NCBI GenBank assembly: GCA_965215025.1
Contig: CBDCCV010000002.1
Span: forward strand, 868,001-932,000
Reading direction: 5' to 3'
DNA from: CBDCCV01 sp965215025
GTDB lineage: Bacteria > Bacteroidota > Rhodothermia > Rhodothermales > Salinibacteraceae
DNA: 64,000 nucleotides
This document shows positions 32,220-40,986 of the stretch, in pieces. A program made the position numbers and the translations under genes. Under the pieces are notes generated by a model. That model saw only the letters and a program-made list of their open reading frames with translations. It made no database searches and had not been told where the DNA came from. The number at the start of each line of letters is the position of its first letter. Position 1 is the first letter of the stretch.

Positions 32220-33275
32220 TCAGCCTTCCGCATCCAATCTTATAGGTTGCCCCGTTCTTACGGATCGTGCTGCGGCCAGACACATGGCGACCGACCACCT
32301 GCCATCTTCTCCCGTGGCAGAGAGGGGCGCTTCGTCGCGAACCGCGCGGACGAGCAGAGCCACCTGATCCTCAAGCTCGTACACCTCCCCAGTGACCTTT
32401 TCGATAGACACTTCTTCTACCTCTTCGCCATCGAACGCTTTTAGAAAGAAGGTGGGGTGTCGGGTGCGGTCCTGCGCGCCGCTCCAGCTTCCCCACAAAG
32501 CCCCCTCCGTCCCGGTCAGCTTCACCGTCTGATGATGCTCAAAGGCGCTAAGGGTCTGAGAGATGACGGCATACGCTCCATTCGGAAAATGGACGATGGA
32601 GCTGAAGTTGTCCTGCAGTTCCGGGTGGCCCCGTTGCCGTGAGTTGGCGACAGCGTACACCTCTTCCGGCTCCCCAGCAGAGCTGAGATACCAGCGGGCC
32701 AGATCGAAGAAGTGAATCGGCTCTTCCAAGATCCAATTGCCGACCCGGTCGATATTGTATCGCCAACCGTCGGCCCCGTGCCGGTAAGGGTTGCGCGACA
32801 ACTCGACAAGTACGTATTGCGGCTCGCCCACGAACCCGGCGTCTACCAGCTCTTTGACCTTCCCCCACAACGACGACAAACGGAACTCATGACCAATCGC
32901 CAGCAGGCGGTTGCGCTGCTCAGCTTGACGGATCAGGTCGTCGCAATGCTCGAGGGAAAGCGCCATCGGCTTCTCCAGGAGCAGATGCCTCTCTGCAGTG
33001 AGCACAGCCGAGGCCACCTCGTAGTGGAGATCAGAGGGAAGCACAACGCTTACCACGTCGATGTCCTCTCGGTCCAATAGCGCCCGGTAATCCGAGAACA
33101 CGGCCGCGCTCGGGAACGCCTCACGAGCGGTGCTGCACGTCTCCTCCGAGCGAGCCGAAATCGCTACCAACTCAGCGCCCTCCGTCCGCGCAACCGCCTC
33201 CGCGTGGCAGCGGCCCCACGCGCCAAACCCGATCAATCCAAAGCGGACCGGTGAACCCGCCGTTGAATGTGTCAT
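32220..33275 (-). CDS. Gfo/Idh/MocA-family NAD(P)-dependent protein (oxidoreductase or NAD-dependent glycosidase)
   Basis: A 351-residue protein with the Rossmann motif GLIGFGAWGRCH (about 13-24), the family signature EKPMAL (about 98-103) and the C-terminal alpha/beta domain carrying WILEEPIHFFDLARW (about 180-194), where family catalytic residues lie. No signal peptide is seen. Most members oxidise or reduce sugars; some are NAD-dependent glycosidases (GH4-like mechanism; GH109, and the sulfoquinovosidases of GH188). It is the last gene of the unit starting at the SusC gene at 44127. With the DUF1080 and TIM-barrel proteins nearby, a 3-keto-sugar step is plausible; if the leftmost unit handles sulfoquinovose, a GH188-type role is worth testing. 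Confidence 0.7.
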   Translation of the reverse strand: MTHSTAGSPVRFGLIGFGAWGRCHAEAVARTEGAELVAISARSEETCSTAREAFPSAAVFSDYRALLDREDIDVVSVVLPSDLHYEVASAVLTAERHLLLEKPMALSLEHCDDLIRQAEQRNRLLAIGHEFRLSSLWGKVKELVDAGFVGEPQYVLVELSRNPYRHGADGWRYNIDRVGNWILEEPIHFFDLARWYLSSAGEPEEVYAVANSRQRGHPELQDNFSSIVHFPNGAYAVISQTLSAFEHHQTVKLTGTEGALWGSWSGAQDRTRHPTFFLKAFDGEEVEEVSIEKVTGEVYELEDQVALLVRAVRDEAPLSATGEDGRWSVAMCLAAARSVRTGQPIRLDAEG

Positions 33276-33362
33276 CTAACAGGCCTCTGTGACTTGTACT
33301 TCCGTCCATACTCCCGCAGCGCTTCCGCTCCTCCCCCAGAAGGAGATACGCTGCTGAGGTAC

Positions 33363-34895
33363 TCAATCGTTCTGCTGCTCTTCTACGGAAAAGCTGAACG
33401 CCCAGAGCCTCCACTGAAAATTGCCGTGGTTGGACAGTTTGACACGGAAGTTGGCTTCACCGGCAGGCAACTGGTGCGTTAGATGCTCCACCTCGAACCC
33501 CTCACCGTGCTGACCTGCGTGGACCTTCTCGCCATTCACCCAAAGGGCGAGCCAGTCGTCATACCCGACGTTAATCTTGTAGGTACCCGCTTCGTCGATT
33601 TGCAGCGTACCGACGGCGTACGCCGCCACGTCAGTGGGCTGCGTGCGGACGTTGGCTCGCCCGCGTCCGCGGAAGTGGCGCGTGAAGTCGACCCAACCGT
33701 GCTCGGCGCGTGCCTGAATTGGCAGGTTGAACGTGATCGGGTGCTCGCCTTCAGGCACGCCTTTGACGTCGGCCCGGTATAAACCAAAGTCGGCAACGTG
33801 CTCGTTGGGCCAGTCGGCAACGGGCTGCTCCGCCCATTCGCTTCTGTCGAAGTCCTCAGCTGAGGCCGCCTCGAACGGGCCGGCCACCTGCCACGTTGCC
33901 GGCGACATGGCCGCTACGGGCTGGGCAGCAGGCGCGGTGTACGCGTAGATGACGCTCTCGATATCGTTGGCCCTGCTACCGAAGCGAACGACGGCGGACG
34001 ACGTGAACCAGATGGGATCGGGTCCAAAGACGCGGTAGCTGATCACCTCGTACGGTTCGGCATCCTCGGGAGAACTCCCTGTACGCTCCTCGTCGTTGTT
34101 GTACGCCAAGCCGACCCAATCCGTCTGCATGGGCGACATGCCGAAACTCATGCCGAAGACGTCCTCCCCGCCGATCCCCCGCAACGCCCGCGGGCGGTTC
34201 ATTCCGTCCAGCAGCACCAGGTCGCCGCCGGAGTGAAACCACCTGTCCGTGGTGTCCAGCTCGCGCACCGCCATCGTCATGCCGGCGACGAATCCCTGTC
34301 CCTCGAGGTCGGCCATGAGATAACTTCCGTACGCCTCCGCAGGAGACTCTTTGCGATGAAGCACGCGCAGCCTCAGTGGAGTTAGATCCTTGAGATCCAG
34401 GTAGCGGTGCCAGTCGCCCATAAACCACAGGGGCACCTCCACCGGACTCTCGTTCGCAATCTCCATGCGAAGCGACTCGAAAGGCATAGGCAGGTACGAG
34501 TTCAGTCCGTTCGACGGGAGCACCTTGATCGCCGCGTTGTCGATTGTGTAAACCCTGTTGCGCAAGAGGATGGAGAAGTACTCCGCCAGGTTCACGTCAA
34601 CGTCCGGCTCTTCCGCGCCGTCATAGTAGATCTTCAGGCGGAGTTGATGACCGCGGTCGGGTTCGGGTCCTCGTCGCGAGTAGGTCATCCACCAGTGGAG
34701 GAGGCAACCGGGCCCGTCCTCGTTGAAGAGGACGACCGTGTCGCCGGGGGCTACGTCAACTCGGCGTGTGACGCGCTCGCTGAGTCCTTCGACGGGCAGC
34801 CGTAGCTCCTTGTGAAAAACTTGCGCAGCGGCGGGACAGGTCGCTGCGAAAGCCAAGCAGATAGCAAGGCAGAGGATACGTGTGTTTGAGTCCAT
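33363..34895 (-). CDS. Secreted DUF2961 (GH172-type) protein with C-terminal beta domain
   Basis: 510 residues from the ATG at 34895, which places the signal peptide ILCLAICLAFAATCPAAA at the N-terminus. Residues about 20-340 follow the DUF2961/GH172 jelly-roll: GCLLHWWMTYSR, LKIYYDGAEEPDVDV, YLPMPFESLRMEIAN and a Glu-containing GIGGEDVFGMSFG, the counterpart of the catalytic GTGTED segment of GH172. The C-terminal 150 residues (YKINVGYDDWLALWVNGEKVH and onward) resemble a PA14-like carbohydrate-binding domain. GH172 enzymes act on alpha-fructofuranosides, alpha-D-arabinofuranosides and related furanosides. The motif is diverged from that of the protein at 60562, so its activity is less certain. 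Flanked by the sulfatase and the Gfo/Idh/MocA gene. Confidence 0.65.
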   Translation of the reverse strand: MDSNTRILCLAICLAFAATCPAAAQVFHKELRLPVEGLSERVTRRVDVAPGDTVVLFNEDGPGCLLHWWMTYSRRGPEPDRGHQLRLKIYYDGAEEPDVDVNLAEYFSILLRNRVYTIDNAAIKVLPSNGLNSYLPMPFESLRMEIANESPVEVPLWFMGDWHRYLDLKDLTPLRLRVLHRKESPAEAYGSYLMADLEGQGFVAGMTMAVRELDTTDRWFHSGGDLVLLDGMNRPRALRGIGGEDVFGMSFGMSPMQTDWVGLAYNNDEERTGSSPEDAEPYEVISYRVFGPDPIWFTSSAVVRFGSRANDIESVIYAYTAPAAQPVAAMSPATWQVAGPFEAASAEDFDRSEWAEQPVADWPNEHVADFGLYRADVKGVPEGEHPITFNLPIQARAEHGWVDFTRHFRGRGRANVRTQPTDVAAYAVGTLQIDEAGTYKINVGYDDWLALWVNGEKVHAGQHGEGFEVEHLTHQLPAGEANFRVKLSNHGNFQWRLWAFSFSVEEQQND

Positions 34896-35044
34896 GTTTT
34901 TAGGGCCGCGTTCAGTAGTTGCCATCGAGTGAGACGAAGAGCTGATTTAAAGCAGAAGAGGCGTCTAAGCTCAGGGTTAGAACCTCCGCTTCAGAGAATT
35001 GGGATGGCCTCCCCCCTCTTCCAGAAAAATCGGACGGACAAACC

Positions 35045-36625
35045 TCATCGCTTTTGTAGTTCTGGATATGGCGGCACACCCCATTTCTCGCTCATTTCCT
35101 CAATCTTGCCTGAGTGCTTCTGGACCGCTTTCCGTCGGTAGTATTCGGCAACGGCGGGGTCTTCCTCGAACCGCCCCTGGTCGTTTGTGCGTTTGATCCA
35201 GGCGTCAAGCGTACCTCGCATCTGCCTCAGGAGGGCCTGGTACGCGGCCGAATCCGCCCGATTGGTAGTCTCGTGCGGGTCATACCTCAGGTCGTACAAC
35301 TCTTCCTCCGGGCGCTCTGAAGCCATGAATCGCTGCTCGTCTTCATCTAGTTTGCCTTCTCGATGCAGCTTGCGCATCAGCCAGAGGATTGGGTAGTTCG
35401 CCTCCTTGTAGCGGTTGCGCTGCAGATAAGGCCGCTCCGGATAGTAATTGCGCACGTAACGGAAGCGTCGTGAGCGCGCCGTACGCATCCGGTCGACGGT
35501 TTCGTCCCCGCGGTCGCGTCCGCCAAAGACGTAGAGACGAGGCGGGCCAGAATCTGGCCCTAAAAACACGCGACCCTGCATGGCTACGGGCTTCTGAACG
35601 CCAGCCATTGCCAGCGTCGTGGCTGTGAGGTCAATGGCGCTGATGAGCCGGTCTACCTTCGTGCCGCCCTCGTACTGCGGAGGCGCTTTCATGCCCTCCG
35701 GCCAGCGGATGATGAGCGGTACGTGGAGGCCGCTGTCGTAAGGCCACTGCTTACCGCGTGGCATCGCCCGCCCGTGATCGGCGAGGAAGACGACCACGGT
35801 ACTTTTTTCTAATCCCTCGCGCTCTAAGAGATCTAACACGCGGCCCACCTTCCGGTCGAGCGCCATGACGGTGTTGAGGTACGCGCTCCACTCGCGGCGC
35901 ACCACTGGGTGGTCGGGATAGTACGGTGGAGGCTCGACCTCATCCAGGTTGGCGGGCTGCTCTAAGGTTTCCTGCGCCCGTTCCCAGGCTTCGCCGCGGT
36001 GCGTCTCCGAGAAGTTGACCTGCGCGTAGAAGGGTTGATTATCTTTAAGGTCGCTCCACTGGTGCGAGTCGAAGGGCCGGCCGGCGTAGGAGAAGTTCCA
36101 GTCGGTCTTACCGGAGCCTCGAAACCCAATAGACGGTGGAAACTGCACGACGTTAGCAGTGAAGTAGCCGGCGTGGCGCAGCCAGTCCGTCACCAAACGC
36201 ACCGAGTCGGGAAGCGGGAAGGGATACTCGGAAGGGTCGTCCGGCCGATGTGAACGGTGGTTGTGCGCGCCAATAGTCGTTGGGTACATGCCCGTCATGA
36301 GCGATGACCGACTAGGCGAACAGACCGGGCTGGCGGTGAAGACGTTCTCAAAGAGCATCCCCTGTCGTGCCAAGCGATCGAGGTGGGGCGTTTGCACCCC
36401 AGCGGTACCATAGGCGCCGAGGTCCGGCCCCATGTCCTCAGCGATTAGCCAGAGGATGTTGGGCCGCTCTGGCTGCAAGCCGTAGCCTGCCTGTTGCTGT
36501 GCCAAAACCGTCAGCGGGAACCCTGAGACGAGACTTGCGACGAGCACAACGCATACCTCTCTCACAACTGTCCTCCCGCTGAGGAGAGCTGAGTCGATGG
36601 CGGAAGAAATTTTCAGAGTCCGCAT
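35045..36625 (-). CDS. Sulfatase (S1 family, heparan-N-sulfatase-like branch)
   Basis: A 526-residue secreted enzyme with a hydrophobic export signal (about 22-42). NILWLIAEDMGPDLGAYG (about 56-73) is the first metal-binding motif. CSPSR carries the formylglycine Cys (C102 in SPVCSPSRSSLMTGMYP), followed by GAHNHRSHRP. VVVFLADHGRAMPRGKQWPYD (about 275-295) contains the second metal site and the Lys/His partners. The pattern AEDMGPDLGAYGT is common in the S1_8-like branch acting on N- or O-sulfated sugars in marine Bacteroidota and Planctomycetota. It ends the ester-removing part of the unit started at 44127 and is only 7 bp downstream of the cytochrome-type gene. Confidence 0.88.
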   Translation of the reverse strand: MRTLKISSAIDSALLSGRTVVREVCVVLVASLVSGFPLTVLAQQQAGYGLQPERPNILWLIAEDMGPDLGAYGTAGVQTPHLDRLARQGMLFENVFTASPVCSPSRSSLMTGMYPTTIGAHNHRSHRPDDPSEYPFPLPDSVRLVTDWLRHAGYFTANVVQFPPSIGFRGSGKTDWNFSYAGRPFDSHQWSDLKDNQPFYAQVNFSETHRGEAWERAQETLEQPANLDEVEPPPYYPDHPVVRREWSAYLNTVMALDRKVGRVLDLLEREGLEKSTVVVFLADHGRAMPRGKQWPYDSGLHVPLIIRWPEGMKAPPQYEGGTKVDRLISAIDLTATTLAMAGVQKPVAMQGRVFLGPDSGPPRLYVFGGRDRGDETVDRMRTARSRRFRYVRNYYPERPYLQRNRYKEANYPILWLMRKLHREGKLDEDEQRFMASERPEEELYDLRYDPHETTNRADSAAYQALLRQMRGTLDAWIKRTNDQGRFEEDPAVAEYYRRKAVQKHSGKIEEMSEKWGVPPYPELQKR

Positions 36626-36632
36626 TAGAACC

Positions 36633-39455
36633 TCAGTTCAAGGAGTCAGGAAGGGCTTCCACCCCCCCTTCCAGAAAAAGAAGCAGCTCCTTCATCTCCT
36701 GCCGGGTCAGGTTGTTCATCAGCCCTTCCGGCATAGAAGAGGTGCTCGACCGCGTACGCGAGGCGATCTCGGATTTGAGAATCGTGACCTGAGGCCCCGC
36801 CGTAACCGACAACGTCACCGCCTGCGCATCCTCCCGGTAGACGTTCCCGGTCAGCGTCTCGCCATTCTTTTTGATGATCTCTTCCGTGGCCCATTGGTCC
36901 GATATGGTCTCCGACGGGTAGAGGATCGCCTCAAGAAGGTCCTTACGCTGGAAGCGCCGGCCGACCGTGGTCAGATCCGGACCAACCCCCCGACCGAGCG
37001 GGCCAAAACGGTGGCAACTCGAGCAGAAGGCTTTCTCGAACGCCGCCGCGCCTGCTGCGGGGTCGCCCCTGTAGCTCACCGGGTCGTAGAGCAGGTATTC
37101 ATAGATTTCCTTCTCCGAAACCGTCTCGGTGTACCCGTTGCGCTGAAAGGCCGGGGCATTCGCACTCCCCTCCTGCATCTGCGGACTCAGGGAGGGCACG
37201 CGCTCTGTGGCGAGTCGCCCCCCCTCCTCCGGCATGTGCGCCAGGAAGTCGTTCCAGATGCTTCCGAGGTAACCGGTGAAGGCGGCACCGCCTTTCCACT
37301 CCTCCGCTCGCACGCTCTCGAACCAGCCAATCAGCGACTCCTCCTGCTGGTCCTCCCAGCCGCCGCTGAAGGCACTCAAGGTATAGGCATAGAAGATTTG
37401 CTGCTCCTGGTCGCTCTTCGGAGCCAGCAGCTCCGCCAGGATCTCGCCGATGGCCCCTGGGGTCTGAAGGTAGGCCAGTACCCGTGCCAGTTCACGGTTC
37501 AGGCTGGCAGAGACGGTCGGAAAGCGCTCCAGCAGCAGCTCTCCGATTTCTCCGTACTGCGGGTACTCCACCCCAGCATCCTGAAGCAGGGTCAGCTCGA
37601 TGACGCGGAGCAGGCCGAGCAATTCCGCGTCGGAAGGGCGCTCCCTGAGCAGCTCCAATTCGCGCTGTAGGAGGAACGGTATGTCATGGGTGTTCTCCGC
37701 CGTCTGCACGAGGGCCAGCAACGCCTCGGTGGCCTGCGGGTACTCATCGAGCGCCAATGCCTCCTCACGCCACCCGTTGCGGTTTACCCGCTTCAAAGCC
37801 TCCCGGATGGCATACCGGACGAAGCGGTCCTCTTCTCCAAGAAGTGGGAAAAGGTCCTTGACCGGCGACAGGGGTGCCTCCAGCGCCGGATGGATCCCGC
37901 TCCGCACGAGCGCCTCAGCGGCGCGGCGCCGCACCATCGGATCGGCATCGCGTAGGCGGCGAACCAGTTCGCGTCGGGCAGTGTCGGTCTGGTGTAGCGC
38001 CAAGTAGTAAGTAGACGCGGCCCGGACCTCCCGCCGCGCGTCATCACGTAACGCGATAAGCAGCGCTTCTTCAGGCGCGGGGCCGAAGACTTGGAGAAGC
38101 TCTAGCGCGCGGACTCGGCGCTCGGGTGGAGATTCGGCATCTTCTATCACCCGTTTGAGCGCTCGCTCCCATGCTGCTGCCCCCACCCCCTCACGCAAGC
38201 GGGCGGCTCGCGCGCGGCCCCATGCCGAGCGCGGCTGCGGCTGCGCAAGCGCTTCCTCGATAGGTGATCGGGGCTGAGGCTCGGTCTGCCGGCTTGGCCC
38301 CTCGTAGACCACACGGTAGATCCCGCCTTCCGTGCGGCGGCCCCCCAGCGAGAAGTACACCGCCCCACCCGGCCCCACCGCCATGTCGGTGACGTTGAGA
38401 GGCATACCCAGGACGAATTCTTGAAGCACCTGGGTGTATGTCGCTCCCGACCTCTTTAGCCGCCCAACCAAGATGCGCCCACGCGACCAGTCGGCCTGTA
38501 GGAACGCATCGCGGTACGTCTCAGGGTAGACGTGGTGTTGGTAGAAAGCTATGCCGGTCGGAGAGCCTCGCCCAACCTCCGTCATTGGCGGCAGGTTGTC
38601 CGGGTAGTAAGCAGGCCATTTTCTGGCGCCGGTGCGCCACCCGTACTCGCCACCCGGAACGACGTGCACCGAACGCACGGGGCGGTACCAAGGAAGATTG
38701 AGGTCCGCCTCCATGTCGGAGTCGAAGGTGAACAGCTCGCCGGCGAGGTTGAAGCCGCCGTCGTACTGATTGCGAAAGCCCCCCGCCACGCGTTCCCAGT
38801 CCGAGTGGGGAGCCTGCAGGTCCTTGCGGAGGATCACCCCGCCGGGCGCGCGTCTACTGGCGCCACGCCCCCGCGGATCGGTGTGCAGAAAGGTGAGGCT
38901 TCCCTCGACATAGTTCCGGTAGGGCGACAGCGGAGCCGGACTCGGCTGGATGCCGGTGTCGTTCCCTAAGGCCCAGTACAGGTACCCATCCGGCCCGAAG
39001 AAGACGGCGTGCGGGCCGTGCTCCCGCATCTCGGAGGTCGCAAGCGTGATGATCTCGACCCGGTCGCCTCTCGCATCGCCGTTCTCGTCCACGATTCGGT
39101 AGAGTCCGGCGCCCTCGGGGCCGGCGCCAACAGCCAGCAGGTCGAGTCCGTCGAAGACCATGCCCTGGCAGTTCGTGACCTGGTCTGTGAAGGCCCGCTC
39201 TTCGTACGTGCCGTCTTCTTCGGGGTCGAGCAGGGTCACGATCGGCCCCTGTTCCTTAGCCATCACCAACCTTCCCCGGCTGTCGAAGTTGATGGCTATA
39301 ACCGAGCCGCTCCGCTCGGGCGCGTACACCGCCTCCACGGCGAAGTGCTCTGGCACTTGGAAACGGGGGTCATCTCGCACATCCGCTGAGTGAACGGTTC
39401 GGAGTTCGAGGAGAACAGTCAATAGCAGCACTATGCACAGCACTAGTTGCTTCAT
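36633..39455 (-). CDS. Sorbosone-dehydrogenase-like propeller/HEAT/cytochrome c protein (PVC type)
   Basis: A 940-residue exported protein. After the signal (LVLCIVLLLTVLLEL), residues about 30-390 are a soluble-glucose/sorbosone dehydrogenase-like beta-propeller (HGPHAVFFGPDGYLYWALGN, GGEYGWRTGARKWPAYYPD, MAVGPGGAVYFSLGGRRTEGG). Helical HEAT-like repeats (about 420-760) come next. A C-terminal cytochrome c domain has CSSCH at 811-815 and a possible axial Met in SSMPEG. This three-part layout is common in Planctomycetota/Verrucomicrobiota and in some Bacteroidota, where it is thought to oxidise sugars in the periplasm. Its enzyme activity is not established. It lies 28 bp after the SusD gene, so it belongs to the polysaccharide unit. 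Confidence 0.8.
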   Translation of the reverse strand: MKQLVLCIVLLLTVLLELRTVHSADVRDDPRFQVPEHFAVEAVYAPERSGSVIAINFDSRGRLVMAKEQGPIVTLLDPEEDGTYEERAFTDQVTNCQGMVFDGLDLLAVGAGPEGAGLYRIVDENGDARGDRVEIITLATSEMREHGPHAVFFGPDGYLYWALGNDTGIQPSPAPLSPYRNYVEGSLTFLHTDPRGRGASRRAPGGVILRKDLQAPHSDWERVAGGFRNQYDGGFNLAGELFTFDSDMEADLNLPWYRPVRSVHVVPGGEYGWRTGARKWPAYYPDNLPPMTEVGRGSPTGIAFYQHHVYPETYRDAFLQADWSRGRILVGRLKRSGATYTQVLQEFVLGMPLNVTDMAVGPGGAVYFSLGGRRTEGGIYRVVYEGPSRQTEPQPRSPIEEALAQPQPRSAWGRARAARLREGVGAAAWERALKRVIEDAESPPERRVRALELLQVFGPAPEEALLIALRDDARREVRAASTYYLALHQTDTARRELVRRLRDADPMVRRRAAEALVRSGIHPALEAPLSPVKDLFPLLGEEDRFVRYAIREALKRVNRNGWREEALALDEYPQATEALLALVQTAENTHDIPFLLQRELELLRERPSDAELLGLLRVIELTLLQDAGVEYPQYGEIGELLLERFPTVSASLNRELARVLAYLQTPGAIGEILAELLAPKSDQEQQIFYAYTLSAFSGGWEDQQEESLIGWFESVRAEEWKGGAAFTGYLGSIWNDFLAHMPEEGGRLATERVPSLSPQMQEGSANAPAFQRNGYTETVSEKEIYEYLLYDPVSYRGDPAAGAAAFEKAFCSSCHRFGPLGRGVGPDLTTVGRRFQRKDLLEAILYPSETISDQWATEEIIKKNGETLTGNVYREDAQAVTLSVTAGPQVTILKSEIASRTRSSTSSMPEGLMNNLTRQEMKELLLFLEGGVEALPDSLN

Positions 39456-39483
39456 CAGGCCCCACCATGAACCTTGAGTCGCT

Positions 39484-40932
39484 TCAGTATCCTGGGTTCT
39501 GCGTCAGGTTCGGGTTCAGGTCGATCTCCGCCTGCGGGATGGGCCAGAGCATGTCCGTTGGTTCTAGATCTGTTGCCTCGGGGTCTTTCGAGAGTTCCGA
39601 GATGAAGTAGTCCTCTCCCCGTCGCTTCAGGTCAAACCAGCGTTTTCCTTCGTACGCCAGCTCCCAGGTGCGCTCCCTGTAGATGGCGTCACGCACCGCA
39701 TCCTGACTCATCGGCCCGGCGTAGTCGGCCGGCTGCTCGCGGCTCTCGCTGCCATCGCCGTTACGAGCGCGGGCACGGATCATGTTCAGGTACACCACGG
39801 CCTCGGCCGTGTTACCCAGCTCGTTCAGCGTCTCGGCGTACATCAGGAGTACATCTGCGTAGCGATAGATCGGCCAGTTCGTGTCTCCGAAATTCATCGG
39901 GACGGGGCTGGTCGGCCGGTATTTGTAAACGTGGGGGTCGAAGGTGGTGCACTCGCCGTCGATGTTGCACCCTTCGGTGAAGAAGGTCACGTCGTGGCGG
40001 TAGTCCCCTGGCAGATAGCTCTCGTAGTGCAGCTCGGTAGGCAGAAAGGTGGAGTTGCCCCCGCCCCGGTTCCGACCCAGCTCGTTCGGGTAAAAGAAGC
40101 GAACCAGCACGGAGTTCGGCCCGATCTCGCCCGTAAACTGGAGGGAGAAGAGGTGCTCGGGGCCGTTCTTAAAGGCGGGAAGGAAGGCGTGCAGGTAGTC
40201 GTCGTAGAGGCGGTAAACGCCCGAATTGATGATCTCCTCAAGGACGTCGGCCGCTTGCTGCCACTCGTGGCGGTAGAGGTATACGTCGCCCAGCAGCGCC
40301 TGTGCGGCTCCCTTTGCAGGCCGCCCCACGTCGCTGGAACCCCACTCCAAGGGCAGCGCCGCCGCCGCGTCCTGCGCGTCTTGGATGATCAGCGAGTAGA
40401 CCTCCTCCTTCGATGTGCGAGCGACCTCGGCGCTGGCCTCCTCTAACGAGGTGATCAGGGGCACGTCGCCCCAGAAGCGGACCAGATAGAAGTAGGAAAG
40501 CGCCCGCAGAAACTTGGCCTCTCCCACGATGCTCGCCCTCCGGGTCGGGTCCATGTCGATCTCGGGCACGCGCTCGATCACGATGTTCGCCCGGCTGATC
40601 GTTTCGTAGAAGGCTCCCCAGATAGCCGTGATGTATTGGTTTTCCGGCGAGATATCCAGCGTGCCGAGCCGGCGGATCCTGGCTTGCGGCTCGTTCGGCC
40701 TGACCCGGCCGAGGTCAGGGCTGACGATCAGCGGGCGCAGGAGGTGAACTTGAAACCCACCGGTTGCGACGAGGGGCGCGTACGCGCTGACGATAGCCGC
40801 TTCCGCATCGGTCGCCGTCCTGTAGAAGTTCTGCGGAGAGAGGAAGTCGTCCGGGGTTTCTTCCAACATGCCATCGCACCCTCCCAATCCAAGCAGGAGC
40901 ACGAACGTGATCGTCCAGGATTTGGCTTTCAT
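39484..40932 (-). CDS. SusD/RagB-family outer-membrane lipoprotein
   Basis: A 482-residue lipoprotein: signal with lipobox LLGLGGCDG, then the SusD helical/TPR fold. Recognisable pieces are EETPDDFLSPQNFYRTATDAE (start, about 24-44, shown in part), KFLRALSYFYLVRFWGDVPL (about 138-157), the late LLMYAETLNELG, and the terminal PIPQAEIDLNPNLTQNPGY, which is the family hallmark. SusD proteins lie on the cell surface and hand glycans to their SusC partner, here the gene 54 bp upstream. Its C-terminal half is the substrate-specific part, so the glycan is unknown. Confidence 0.93.
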   Translation of the reverse strand: MKAKSWTITFVLLLGLGGCDGMLEETPDDFLSPQNFYRTATDAEAAIVSAYAPLVATGGFQVHLLRPLIVSPDLGRVRPNEPQARIRRLGTLDISPENQYITAIWGAFYETISRANIVIERVPEIDMDPTRRASIVGEAKFLRALSYFYLVRFWGDVPLITSLEEASAEVARTSKEEVYSLIIQDAQDAAAALPLEWGSSDVGRPAKGAAQALLGDVYLYRHEWQQAADVLEEIINSGVYRLYDDYLHAFLPAFKNGPEHLFSLQFTGEIGPNSVLVRFFYPNELGRNRGGGNSTFLPTELHYESYLPGDYRHDVTFFTEGCNIDGECTTFDPHVYKYRPTSPVPMNFGDTNWPIYRYADVLLMYAETLNELGNTAEAVVYLNMIRARARNGDGSESREQPADYAGPMSQDAVRDAIYRERTWELAYEGKRWFDLKRRGEDYFISELSKDPEATDLEPTDMLWPIPQAEIDLNPNLTQNPGY

Positions 40933-40986
40933 AGCGTCACCTCTATTCGTCGTATGGATGTTAATTTCCGGCGTATGGCAGATGAC

